Assembly (NCBI RefSeq): GCF_000425745.1
Contig: NZ_AUEA01000001.1
Span: 434,001 to 498,000 of the forward strand
Direction: 5' to 3'
DNA: 64,000 nucleotides
DNA from: Pseudomonas cremoricolorata DSM 17059 = NBRC 16634
GTDB lineage: Bacteria; Pseudomonadota; Gammaproteobacteria; Pseudomonadales; Pseudomonadaceae
Below, in pieces: positions 9,988 through 18,827 of the stretch. A program made the position numbers and the translations under genes. Numbering within the stretch: the first letter of the stretch is position 1; each line of letters starts with the position of its first letter. The notes under the pieces are model-generated. The model saw only the letters and a program-made list of their open reading frames with translations, searched no databases and was not told the DNA's origin.

Positions 9988-10194
9988 CAGAGAAGCGACG
10001 TTCGGTCGCACCTTCGCTTGTGGGAAAAATCGTTCCCGTAACCCAAAAACTTCTTTCAAGGGGCAGGTTTTTGAGTTTTCCTGCCGATATTTTTGCCTTT
10101 TAAGCTATTTACAACTTTTGTATACAATTTCGTTCGGCCGCGTTTATCCCTGGCCGAGCGCTCACCCTTCTCAAATGCCGATCTAGGATAGACC

Positions 10195-13125
10195 ATGCGC
10201 CAGCCTTTGCCGCTCGATCTGCCTGCCACTCTCCGACCGCTGGTCGTGCGTAACCAACAGTTCCTCGAAGAAGCCATCACTGCCCATCCCGAACTCGATC
10301 TGCAACGCCTGAGCGCCGAGCAGCGCCAGCAGTTCGATCAGGTCGCTGCGGCCAGCGATTTCGTCATGCAGCAGCTCCAGCGCGAGCCAGGCATGCTCTT
10401 CGAGCTGCTCGAAAGCGGCGCGCTGGCACGCGCCTATGCCGCCGGTGAACTGCGCGCGCGCATCAGCGCCGTGGCCCAGGCGGCGCAGAGCGAGGATGAA
10501 CTGGCGCGCAGCCTGCGCCGCGAGCGCAACCGTCAGCAGGTGCGGATCATCTGGCGCGACATCACCCGCCAGGCGGCGCTTGGCGAAACCTGCCGTGATC
10601 TCTCCGACCTTGCCGACGCCTGCATCGACCAGGCCTACCAATGGCTGTACCCGCGCCATTGCCAGCAGTTCGGTACCCCGCTCGGTCGGCGCAGCGGCCT
10701 GGCACAGCACATGGTGGTGCTGGGCATGGGCAAGCTCGGCGCCGGGGAGCTGAACCTGTCGTCGGACATCGACCTGATCTTCGCCTTCCCCGAAGGCGGC
10801 GAAACCGAAGGGGTCAAGCGCCCGCTGGACAACCAGGAGTTCTTCACCCGTCTAGGCCAGCGGCTGATCAAGGCGCTGGACCCGGTGACCGTCGATGGCT
10901 TCGTGTTCCGCGTCGACATGCGTTTGCGCCCGTATGGCTCGTCCGGCGCGCTGGTGCTGAGCTTCAATGCCCTCGAGCAGTATTACCAGGACCAGGGCCG
11001 CGACTGGGAACGCTACGCCATGATCAAGGCCCGCGTTGTGGCGGGCGATCAAGCTGCCGGTGCGCAGTTGCAAGAGATGCTGCGCCCGTTCGTGTACCGG
11101 CGTTACCTGGATTTTTCGGCCATCGAAGCGCTGCGCACCATGAAGCAGCTGATTCAGCAGGAAGTGCGGCGCAAGGGCATGGCCGACAACATCAAGCTCG
11201 GTGCCGGTGGCATCCGCGAGGTGGAATTCATCGCCCAGGCCTTTCAGCTGATTCACGGTGGGCGCGACCTTAGCCTGCAACAGCGGCCGTTGCTCAAGGT
11301 GCTGGCGACCCTCGAAGGCCAGGGCTATCTGCCAGGCGCGGTGGTTGCCGAGCTGCGCGACGGCTATGAGTTTCTGCGTTACACCGAACACGCCATCCAG
11401 GCCATCGCCGACCGCCAGACGCAGATGCTGCCGGACGACGAGCAGGACCGTGAGCGGGTCGCCTATCTGCTCGGCTTCGCCGACTGGGCGCAGTTCCACA
11501 GCCAGCTGATGCACTGGCGCGGTCGCATTGACTGGCATTTCCGCCAGGTGATCGCCGACCCCGACGAAGACGAGGCCGAAGGTGAACTGGTGGTGGGCGG
11601 CGAGTGGTCGCCCTTGTGGGAGCAGGCCCAGGATGAAGAGGCGGCCTGCCGTCAGTTGCAGGAAGCCGGCCTGCGTCAGCCAGCCGAGGCGCTGCGCCGG
11701 CTCACCGGGTTGCGTACCAGCCCGTCGCTGCGTTCGATGCAGCGCATTGGCCGTGAGCGCTTGGATGCCTTCATTCCGCGGCTGCTGGCCCAGGCGGTGG
11801 AGCACGACGACCCAGACCTGGTGCTGGAACGGGTACTGCCGCTGGTCGAAGCCGTCGCCCGGCGCTCGGCCTACCTGGTGCTGCTGACGGAAAATCCGGG
11901 CGCGCTGCGCCGTCTGCTGACCCTGTGCGCGGCCAGCCCGTGGATCGCCGAGCAGATCACCCGCTTCCCGTTGCTGCTCGATGAGCTGCTCAACGAAGGT
12001 CGGCTGTTCAGCCCGCCGCTGGCGCCGGAGCTGGCCAGCGAGCTGCGCGAGCGGCTGATGCGGATTCCAGAGGATGATCTGGAACAGCAAATGGAGGCGC
12101 TGCGCCACTTCAAGCTGGCCCACAGCCTGCGCGTGGCGGCATCGGAAATCACCGGCAACCTGCCGCTGATGAAAGTCAGCGACTACCTGACCTGGCTGGC
12201 CGAGGCGATTCTCGACCAGGTGCTGGCCCTGGCCTGGCGCCAGACCGTCGCCCGTCACGGGCAGCCCATGGGCAATGACGGCGCGCTGTGTGATCCGGGC
12301 TTCATCATCGTCGGCTACGGCAAGGTTGGCGGCATCGAGCTGGGGCATGGCTCTGACCTGGACCTGGTGTTCATCCATGACGGCGACCCGAACGCCGAAA
12401 CCGATGGCGCCAAGCCCATCGACAGCGCGCAGTTCTTCACCCGCCTGGGCCAGCGCATCATTCACCTGCTGACCACCCAGACCAACTCCGGGCAACTCTA
12501 CGACGTCGACATGCGCCTGCGGCCCTCGGGGGCCTCGGGTTTGCTGGTCAGTTCGCTGGGCGCCTTCGAGCGCTATCAACAGAACGAAGCCTGGACCTGG
12601 GAGCACCAGGCGCTGGTACGCGCGCGGGTGCTGGTGGGCAGCCCGCAGGTGGGCAGCGCCTTCGAGGCGGTGCGTGCCAAGGTGCTGGGCAAGGCGCGTA
12701 ACCTCGACACCCTGCGCAGCGAGGTCAGCGACATGCGCGCCAAGATGCGCGCCAGCCTGGGCAGTAAAATCAGCGCTGCCGGCACGGCGGCCAATGCCTT
12801 CGACGCCGGGGTGCCGTTCGACCTCAAGCAGGATGCCGGCGGCATCGTCGACATCGAGTTCATGGTGCAGTATGCCGCCCTGGCCTGGTCGCACGATCAC
12901 CCGGCGCTGCTGCGCTGGACCGATAACATCCGCATTCTCGAAGAGCTGCAGCAGGCCGGGCTGCTGCCGGCGGCCGACGCTGAGCTGCTGCGCGAGGTGT
13001 ACAAGGCCTTCCGCTCGGCTTCGCACCGCCAGGCCCTGCAAAAGCAGGCCGGGGTCATCGACGCCAGCCAGTTCGTCGACGAGCGTCGGGAGGTGCAGCG
13101 GATCTGGGCGCAGTTGGGACTGTAG
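10195..13125 (+). CDS. glnE: Bifunctional glutamine synthetase adenylyltransferase/deadenylase
   Basis: 976 residues, with the two nucleotidyltransferase domains of GlnE. The N-terminal deadenylylating domain has GMGKLGAGELNLSSDIDL. The C-terminal adenylylating domain has GYGKVGGIELGHGSDLDL. Each shows the G-X-G plus D-X-D signature, and a regulatory helical linker lies between them. It adds or removes AMP on a tyrosine of glutamine synthetase in response to PII and glutamine. Its substrate GlnA is encoded in this same window, and the modified tyrosine region is intact there. It is transcribed away from aceE, and followed by a 183-base gap before waaF. Confidence 0.97.
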   Translation: MRQPLPLDLPATLRPLVVRNQQFLEEAITAHPELDLQRLSAEQRQQFDQVAAASDFVMQQLQREPGMLFELLESGALARAYAAGELRARISAVAQAAQSEDELARSLRRERNRQQVRIIWRDITRQAALGETCRDLSDLADACIDQAYQWLYPRHCQQFGTPLGRRSGLAQHMVVLGMGKLGAGELNLSSDIDLIFAFPEGGETEGVKRPLDNQEFFTRLGQRLIKALDPVTVDGFVFRVDMRLRPYGSSGALVLSFNALEQYYQDQGRDWERYAMIKARVVAGDQAAGAQLQEMLRPFVYRRYLDFSAIEALRTMKQLIQQEVRRKGMADNIKLGAGGIREVEFIAQAFQLIHGGRDLSLQQRPLLKVLATLEGQGYLPGAVVAELRDGYEFLRYTEHAIQAIADRQTQMLPDDEQDRERVAYLLGFADWAQFHSQLMHWRGRIDWHFRQVIADPDEDEAEGELVVGGEWSPLWEQAQDEEAACRQLQEAGLRQPAEALRRLTGLRTSPSLRSMQRIGRERLDAFIPRLLAQAVEHDDPDLVLERVLPLVEAVARRSAYLVLLTENPGALRRLLTLCAASPWIAEQITRFPLLLDELLNEGRLFSPPLAPELASELRERLMRIPEDDLEQQMEALRHFKLAHSLRVAASEITGNLPLMKVSDYLTWLAEAILDQVLALAWRQTVARHGQPMGNDGALCDPGFIIVGYGKVGGIELGHGSDLDLVFIHDGDPNAETDGAKPIDSAQFFTRLGQRIIHLLTTQTNSGQLYDVDMRLRPSGASGLLVSSLGAFERYQQNEAWTWEHQALVRARVLVGSPQVGSAFEAVRAKVLGKARNLDTLRSEVSDMRAKMRASLGSKISAAGTAANAFDAGVPFDLKQDAGGIVDIEFMVQYAALAWSHDHPALLRWTDNIRILEELQQAGLLPAADAELLREVYKAFRSASHRQALQKQAGVIDASQFVDERREVQRIWAQLGL

Positions 13126-13308
13126 GGCGGCAGAGGCGGCGCCTCCAGCATTCCCTCAGCGTGCCCCGGCAGGGTAGCGCTCAGGGAATCGCCTCCCGGG
13201 GTGTGGGTGGTACACTGTGCGCCATTGAGCCTGACTATAAAGAGGGGCGGCCGTGCCGGACTCGGTCTTGACCTGCACCGAGCCTTCCCGCGCGTTTCTG
13301 GACTAAGC

Positions 13309-14358
13309 ATGAGAATACTGATCATTGGCCCGAGCTGGGTCGGCGACATGGTGATGGCCCAGACACTGTTCCAGTGCCTGAAACAGCGTCATCCCGACTG
13401 CGTCATCGACGTGCTGGCGCCCGATTGGAGCCGGCCGATCCTCGAGCGCATGCCCGAAGTGCGCCAGGCCTTGAGCTTCCCGCTCGGCCATGGCGCGCTG
13501 GAGCTCGGCACGCGCCGGCGCATCGGCAAATCCCTGGCTGGCCAGTACGACCAGGCCATCCTGCTGCCCAACTCGATGAAGTCGGCGCTGGTGCCGTTCT
13601 TCGCGGGTATTCGTCAGCGCACCGGCTGGCGCGGCGAAATGCGCTGGGGCCTGCTCAACGACGTGCGCAAGCTCGACAAGGCCCGCTACCCGCTGATGAT
13701 CGAGCGCTTCATGGCGCTGGCCTACGAGCCGGGCGCCGAGCTGCCGCAACCCTACCCACGCCCCGAACTGCGTATCGAAGCCGGCAGCCGCGAGGCCGCG
13801 CTGGGCAAGTTCGGCCTGAGCCTCGACCGGCCAGTGCTGGCGCTGTGTCCGGGTGCCGAATTCGGTGAGGCCAAGCGCTGGCCGGCCGAGCACTACGCCG
13901 AGGTCGCCGATGCGCTGGTGCGCCAAGGCTGGCAGGTGTGGCTGTTCGGTTCGAAGAATGACCATCCGGTGGGCGAGTCGATTCGCGCGCGGCTGATTCC
14001 CGGTCTGCGTGAAGAGTCGGTCAACCTGGCGGGCGAAACTTCCCTGGCCGAGGCCATCGACCTGATGTCCTGCGCAGCGGCGGTGGTCTCCAACGACTCC
14101 GGGCTGATGCACGTTGCCGCCGCCCTCAACCGCCCGCTGGTGGCGGTGTACGGCTCGACTTCGCCGGGCTTCACGCCGCCACTGGCCGAGCAGGTCGAGG
14201 TGGTGCGCCTGGGCCTGGAGTGCAGCCCCTGCTTCGACCGCACCTGCCGCTTCGGCCACTACAACTGTTTGCGCCTGCTGGAGCCACAGGCGGTGATCGC
14301 TGCCCTGCAACGCCTCGACGGCGGCCAGCTGATCGATGTCATGGCCGAGGTCGACTAA
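13309..14358 (+). CDS. waaF: LPS heptosyltransferase II
   Basis: 349 residues, glycosyltransferase family 9. The N-terminus MRILIIGPSWVGDMVM, the CPGAEFGEAKRWP block and VSNDSGLMHVAAAL are classic WaaF motifs. It adds the second L-glycero-D-manno-heptose to the LPS inner core at the inner-membrane face. ATG 13309 was chosen as it begins exactly at the conserved N-terminus; the frame extends to 13201 without similarity. It is the first gene of a seven-gene operon in which each following gene abuts or overlaps by 1-4 bases. Its stop is immediately followed by the waaC start. Confidence 0.96.
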   Translation: MRILIIGPSWVGDMVMAQTLFQCLKQRHPDCVIDVLAPDWSRPILERMPEVRQALSFPLGHGALELGTRRRIGKSLAGQYDQAILLPNSMKSALVPFFAGIRQRTGWRGEMRWGLLNDVRKLDKARYPLMIERFMALAYEPGAELPQPYPRPELRIEAGSREAALGKFGLSLDRPVLALCPGAEFGEAKRWPAEHYAEVADALVRQGWQVWLFGSKNDHPVGESIRARLIPGLREESVNLAGETSLAEAIDLMSCAAAVVSNDSGLMHVAAALNRPLVAVYGSTSPGFTPPLAEQVEVVRLGLECSPCFDRTCRFGHYNCLRLLEPQAVIAALQRLDGGQLIDVMAEVD

Positions 14359-15417
14359 GTGCGGGTACTGATCATCAAGACCTCATCGCTTGGCGATGTG
14401 ATCCACACCCTGCCGGCGCTCACCGACGCCGCCAAGGCCTTGCCCGGCATCCGCTTCGACTGGGTGGTGGAGGAGGGCTTCGCCGAGATTCCGGCCTGGC
14501 ACCCGGCAGTCGACCAGGTCATTCCGGTGGCCATCCGCCGCTGGCGCAAGAACCTCTGGCAAACCCTCAAGAGCGGCGAGTGGAAAGCCTTCAAGCAGCG
14601 CCTGCGCGCCCACCGCTACGACCTGGTGATCGACGCCCAGGGCCTGCTCAAATCAGCCTGGCTGACCCGCCTGGTCAAGGCGCCGGTGGCCGGGCTCGAC
14701 CGTTATTCGGCCCGCGAAGGGCTGTCGAGCCGCTTCTACGATCGGCGCCTGTCGGTCGCCGTCGGCCAGCATGCCGTAGAGCGGGTGCGCCAGTTGTTCG
14801 CCCTGGCCCTGGCCTACGACCTGCCTGAAGGGCTGGGTGACTACGGCCTCGATCGGGCGCGCCTGCAACTGCCGCCGACCGCCCCCTACGTGGTGTTTCT
14901 GCATGGCACCACCTGGGCCACCAAGCACTGGCCCGAAGCCTACTGGCGAGAGCTGGCCGAGCGCATGGGGCCGCGCAAGCTGCAGGTCTGCCTGCCGTGG
15001 GGCAACGCCGAGGAAAAGGCCCGCGCCGAGCGCATCGCCGCGGGCCTCGCGCACTGCCAGGTGCTACCGCGCCTGAACCTGGTGGGTGTGGCCCGGGTAC
15101 TGGCGGCGGCCAAGGCCTGCATCGCCGTGGACACCGGTCTTGGCCACCTGGCGGCGGCACTGGATGTGCCGACCATCTCGTTGTTCGGCCCGACCAATCC
15201 GGGCCTGACCGGCGCCTACGGGCGCAGCCAGGTGCACCAGGGCAGTGATTTTCCCTGTGCGCCGTGCCTGCAAAAGAAATGCACTTACCGACCGAGCGCC
15301 GAGGACCTGCGCCGGTTCGATCTCAAACGCGAGTGGCCGCTGTGCTTCACTCGCCTGAATCCCGAGCATGTGGCGAGCCGCCTGAGCGCGCTGCTGCTGG
15401 CTGAGGATGTCCGTTGA
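14359..15417 (+). CDS. waaC: LPS heptosyltransferase I
   Basis: 352 residues with a GTG start directly after the waaF stop. MRVLIIKTSSLGDVIHTLPAL is the typical WaaC N-terminus. FLHGTTWATKHWP and VDTGLGHLAAAL are the conserved family 9 donor-site blocks. It transfers the first heptose to Kdo of lipid A-Kdo2. A GAGG in the end of waaF could serve as ribosome-binding site. Its TGA overlaps the waaG ATG by one base. Confidence 0.96.
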   Translation: MRVLIIKTSSLGDVIHTLPALTDAAKALPGIRFDWVVEEGFAEIPAWHPAVDQVIPVAIRRWRKNLWQTLKSGEWKAFKQRLRAHRYDLVIDAQGLLKSAWLTRLVKAPVAGLDRYSAREGLSSRFYDRRLSVAVGQHAVERVRQLFALALAYDLPEGLGDYGLDRARLQLPPTAPYVVFLHGTTWATKHWPEAYWRELAERMGPRKLQVCLPWGNAEEKARAERIAAGLAHCQVLPRLNLVGVARVLAAAKACIAVDTGLGHLAAALDVPTISLFGPTNPGLTGAYGRSQVHQGSDFPCAPCLQKKCTYRPSAEDLRRFDLKREWPLCFTRLNPEHVASRLSALLLAEDVR

Positions 15418-16541
15418 TGCAATTGGCTTTCGTGCTCTACAAGTATTTCCCCTTTGGCGGCCTGCAACGCGACTTCATGCGCATTGCCCTGGAGTGCCAG
15501 CGCCGTGGGCATCGGATCCGGGTCTACACGCTGATCTGGGAAGGCGACATTCCGCCGGGCTTCGAGGTGCAGGTGGCGCCGGTCAAGGCGCTGTTCAACC
15601 ACCGCCGCAATGAAAAACTCAGCGCCTGGATGGAGGCTGATCTGGCCAAGCGCCCGGTCGACCGCCTGATCGGCTTCAACAAGATGCCGGGCCTTGATGT
15701 CTACTACGCTGCCGACGGCTGCTTCGAAGACAAGGCGCAGACCCTGCGCGGCAACCTGTACCGGCGCTGGGGCCGCTACCGGCATTTTGCCGAGTACGAG
15801 CGGGCGGTGTTCGCCGAGGATTCGGCCACGCAAATTCTGATGATTTCCGAGGTTCAGCAGCCGCTGTTCGTCAAGCATTACAACACCCCCGCCGAACGCT
15901 TCCACCTGCTGCCGCCGGGGATTTCCCACGACCGCCGTGCGCCAGACAACGCCGCTGAAATTCGCGCGGCGTTTCGTCAGGAATTCGCCTTGGGCGATAA
16001 CGACCTGCTGCTGGTGCAGATCGGCTCGGGCTTCAAGACCAAAGGCCTGGACCGCAGCCTCAAGGCCCTTGCGGCATTGCCGGCCGAGCTGCGCAAGCGC
16101 ACCCGATTGATGGTCATCGGCCAGGACGACCCCAAGGTGTTCCAGCTGCAGAGCGCCACCCTGGGCCTGGGCGAGCAGGTGCAGTTCCTTAAAGGCCGCA
16201 GCGATATTCCGCGCTTTCTGCTCGGCGCCGACCTGTTGATTCACCCGGCCTACAACGAGAACACCGGGACCGTGCTGCTCGAGGCGCTGGTCGCCGGTTT
16301 GCCGGTGCTGGTGTCGCGGGTCTGCGGCTATGCCCACTATATCGAAGAGGCCGATGCCGGCCGGGTGCTCGATGAGCCCTTCGCCCAGGAGCAGCTCAAT
16401 GGCTACCTGCAAGACATGCTCGAACGCCCCGAAGCGCGCGCCGAGTGGGCACGCAATGGCCTGGCCTTCGCAGACAGCGCCGACCTCTACAGCATGCCGC
16501 AGCATGCCGCCGACGTGATTCTCGGCGAGGAGCGCCCATGA
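15417..16541 (+). CDS. waaG: LPS core glycosyltransferase WaaG
   Basis: 374 residues, GT4 (GT-B) fold. LYKYFPFGGLQRDFMRIA at the N-terminus, IGSGFKTKGLDRSLKAL in the linker region and HPAYNENTGTVLLEALVAGLPVL as the donor-binding EX7E region match WaaG. In E. coli WaaG adds the first outer-core glucose; in P. aeruginosa the equivalent enzyme adds a galactosamine to heptose II. The second ATG of a TTG-ATG pair is used, giving the TGATG overlap with waaC. It ends in an ATGA overlap with waaP. Confidence 0.95.
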   Translation: MQLAFVLYKYFPFGGLQRDFMRIALECQRRGHRIRVYTLIWEGDIPPGFEVQVAPVKALFNHRRNEKLSAWMEADLAKRPVDRLIGFNKMPGLDVYYAADGCFEDKAQTLRGNLYRRWGRYRHFAEYERAVFAEDSATQILMISEVQQPLFVKHYNTPAERFHLLPPGISHDRRAPDNAAEIRAAFRQEFALGDNDLLLVQIGSGFKTKGLDRSLKALAALPAELRKRTRLMVIGQDDPKVFQLQSATLGLGEQVQFLKGRSDIPRFLLGADLLIHPAYNENTGTVLLEALVAGLPVLVSRVCGYAHYIEEADAGRVLDEPFAQEQLNGYLQDMLERPEARAEWARNGLAFADSADLYSMPQHAADVILGEERP

Positions 16542-17344
16542 AGCTGATACTGGCCGAGCCGTTCAAGCGCCTGTGGGCCGGGCGCGACCCGTTCGACGCC
16601 GTCGAAGCACTCGACGGTGAGGTGTACCGCGAACTCGAAGGCCGGCGCACGCTGCGCACGGAGGTGGCTGGCGACGGTTACTTCGTGAAGATTCACCGCG
16701 GCATCGGCTGGGGGGAGATCTTCAAGAACCTGTTCAGCGCCAAGCTGCCGGTGCTCGGTGCCGGCCAGGAATGGCGTGCTCTGGAGCGCCTGCACCAGGC
16801 CGGTGTGCCGACCATGACTGCGGTGGCTTTCGGCGAGCGCGGCAGCAACCCGGCCACCCAGCACTCGTTCATCGTCACCGAAGAATTGGCGCCGACCATC
16901 AGCCTGGAAGACTTCAGTCTCGACTGGCGGCAACGCCCGCCGGCGCCGCGGCTCAAGCACGCGTTGATCGCCGAGGTGGCGAAGATGACCGGCACCATGC
17001 ACCGCGCCGGGGTCAACCACCGCGACTGCTACATCTGCCACTTCCTGCTGCACACCGACCGGCCGATAGCGCCCGGGCAGTTGAAACTGTCGCTGATCGA
17101 CCTGCACCGCGCGCAGACCCGCGCCCGCATCAGCCGCCGCTGGCGCGACAAAGACCTCGCCGCGCTGTATTTCTCGGCCCTGGACATCGGCCTGACCCGG
17201 CGCGACAAGCTGCGTTTCCTGCATGGCTACTTCCAGCGCCCGCTGCGCGACGTGCTGCGTGATGAAGCGGCGTTGCTGGCGTTCCTCGAGCGCAAGGCGC
17301 AGAAACTCTACGCACGCAAGCAGCGCTATGGGGATGCACTCTGA
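16538..17344 (+). CDS. waaP: LPS core heptose I kinase WaaP
   Basis: 268 residues, the usual WaaP length. The catalytic loop NHRDCYICHFLL places Asp163 at the position known to be essential in characterised WaaP enzymes. LSLIDLHRAQ supplies the second acidic residue, and YFVKIHRG near residue 50 the nucleotide-binding lysine. It phosphorylates heptose I of the inner core, which is important for outer-membrane integrity and, in P. aeruginosa, for viability. It overlaps waaG by 4 bases and wapP by 1. Confidence 0.95.
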   Translation: MKLILAEPFKRLWAGRDPFDAVEALDGEVYRELEGRRTLRTEVAGDGYFVKIHRGIGWGEIFKNLFSAKLPVLGAGQEWRALERLHQAGVPTMTAVAFGERGSNPATQHSFIVTEELAPTISLEDFSLDWRQRPPAPRLKHALIAEVAKMTGTMHRAGVNHRDCYICHFLLHTDRPIAPGQLKLSLIDLHRAQTRARISRRWRDKDLAALYFSALDIGLTRRDKLRFLHGYFQRPLRDVLRDEAALLAFLERKAQKLYARKQRYGDAL

Positions 17345-18078
17345 TGGCCGGTTGGACATTGGCGCCAGACTACGCGCGCCTGGCAGCCGACTTCGGCAGC
17401 CTCGATGCGGTGTTCGCCCTGCACGGCGAACGCCTCACCCGTGACCCGCTCAGCGAAGTGGTACGCATCGAGCGCGAGGGCGTCAATTACTACGTCAAGC
17501 GCTACACCGGCGCCGGCAAGGGCCTGCGCCGCTACCTGGGGCGCCCGCGCATCAAGGCCGAGTGGCAGAACCTCAAGCAGTTCGCCAAGTGGGGCATCCC
17601 CACTGCCGAGGTGGTGGCCTGGGGCCTGGAACGCAATGGCCTGGGCTTTGGCCGTGGCGCGATGATCACCCGCGAACTGCCGCGCACCGAAGACCTCTCG
17701 GTGCTGGCCGAGCGCAACGATGCGCGCCTGGCCGACCGCGCCTGGGTCGATCACATCAGCCGGCAACTGGCCCGGCATACGCGGGTGATGCACGATCACC
17801 ACTTCACCCACAACGACCTGAAGTGGCGCAACCTGCTGGTCGACGACCAGGCCACGGTGTATTTCATCGACTGTCCGACCGGGGATTTCTGGCGCGGCTT
17901 CATGCTCCGCCACCGCGTCATCAAGGATCTGGCCTGCCTGGACAAGGTGGCCAAGTATCACCTGTCGGCGACCCAGCGCCTGCGCTTCTACCTGCAGTAC
18001 CGTGGCCACCAGCGCCTCAACGCCCACGACAAGCAGCGGGTGCGCCAGGTGCTGAGCTTTTTCGAGGGACGGGAATGA
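17344..18078 (+). CDS. wapP: Inner-core LPS kinase-like protein WapP
   Basis: 244 residues. A kinase-like fold is recognisable from YYVKRYTG near residue 50 (nucleotide lysine), THNDLKWRNLLV (catalytic Asp158) and FIDCPTGDF (metal Asp). All three key positions are present, so activity is plausible. The order waaP-wapP-wapQ matches the P. aeruginosa core locus, where WapP is linked to a further heptose phosphorylation. The symbol is assigned by position and family. It overlaps its neighbours by 1 and 4 bases. Confidence 0.82.
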   Translation: MAGWTLAPDYARLAADFGSLDAVFALHGERLTRDPLSEVVRIEREGVNYYVKRYTGAGKGLRRYLGRPRIKAEWQNLKQFAKWGIPTAEVVAWGLERNGLGFGRGAMITRELPRTEDLSVLAERNDARLADRAWVDHISRQLARHTRVMHDHHFTHNDLKWRNLLVDDQATVYFIDCPTGDFWRGFMLRHRVIKDLACLDKVAKYHLSATQRLRFYLQYRGHQRLNAHDKQRVRQVLSFFEGRE

Positions 18079-18827
18079 CCGATTACCTGGCCAGCAGTGA
18101 CCTTGCCCTGTTGCAGCGTCATGGCCTGAATGATTTCGAGGCGCTGTGGGCCTTGCAGCTCGATGCCGTCGACGAACCGAACACCGGCCGCGGCGGCTGG
18201 AGCAGCGTCTATCGCCTGGAGCTCGAAGGCAAGGGCTACTACCTCAAGCGCCAGCGCGACTACTTCACCCGCACCCTGCACGCGCCGCTCGGCGAGCCGA
18301 CCTTCGCCCGCGAGTTTCGCAACATCAGCCGCTACCAGAAGCTGGCGATTCCGGCGCTGCAAGCGGTGTTCTTCGGTCAGCGCAAGGGCAAGGACGGGCA
18401 CCGTGCCATTCTGCTGACCCGCGCGCTGGACGACTGGCAAGACCTCGACAGCCTGCTCGGCCAATGGCCACAACTGCCCGCCGACCGTCGCGCCGGCATC
18501 CTGCGCGCCTGTGGCGAACTGGCGCGCACCCTGCACGCTGCCGGTCAGGTGCATGGCTGCTTCTACCCCAAGCATATTTTTCTGCGTGAGCGCCGTGATG
18601 GCTGGCTTGCGCAGTTGATCGACCTGGAAAAGACCCGGCCGTTGCTGCTCGGCCAGCGCGACCGCCTCAAGGACCTGGAGCCGCTGCTGCGCCGCGCCCG
18701 GGTCTGGAGCGAGGGAGACGTGCGCAGCCTGCTTGGCGCCTACCTGGCCCAGCCTGCCGACAGCGCCCTGGTCGGCGACTGGCTGCAACGCCTGACCCGC
18801 CGCCGCCACGACAAAGAGGCCCGTTGA
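18075..18827 (+). CDS. wapQ: InaA/WapQ-like kinase-fold protein, altered catalytic loop
   Basis: 250 residues from ATG 18075, which overlaps the wapP stop (ATGA). The kinase-like layout is visible: YYLKRQRDY near residue 57 and a second acidic motif LIDLEKTRP (Asp183). The catalytic loop reads HGCFYPKHIFL, with Cys162 where WaaP and WapP carry the catalytic Asp. This is either a noncanonical kinase or a pseudokinase that assists its neighbours. The name follows its position after wapP; InaA-type proteins are the closest family I recognise. Confidence 0.75.
   Translation: MTDYLASSDLALLQRHGLNDFEALWALQLDAVDEPNTGRGGWSSVYRLELEGKGYYLKRQRDYFTRTLHAPLGEPTFAREFRNISRYQKLAIPALQAVFFGQRKGKDGHRAILLTRALDDWQDLDSLLGQWPQLPADRRAGILRACGELARTLHAAGQVHGCFYPKHIFLRERRDGWLAQLIDLEKTRPLLLGQRDRLKDLEPLLRRARVWSEGDVRSLLGAYLAQPADSALVGDWLQRLTRRRHDKEAR

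Larger units (their letters stand above)
9814..10194. promoter_or_regulatory. Divergent aceE/glnE control region
   Basis: A 381-base gene-free stretch, clearly more AT-rich than its surroundings between about 9920 and 10135. It holds the two GntR-type sites described separately. On the glnE side, a TATACAAT segment near 10121-10128 could be part of a promoter -10 box, though I see no good -35 at the right distance. No open reading frame here looks coding. Confidence 0.5.
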
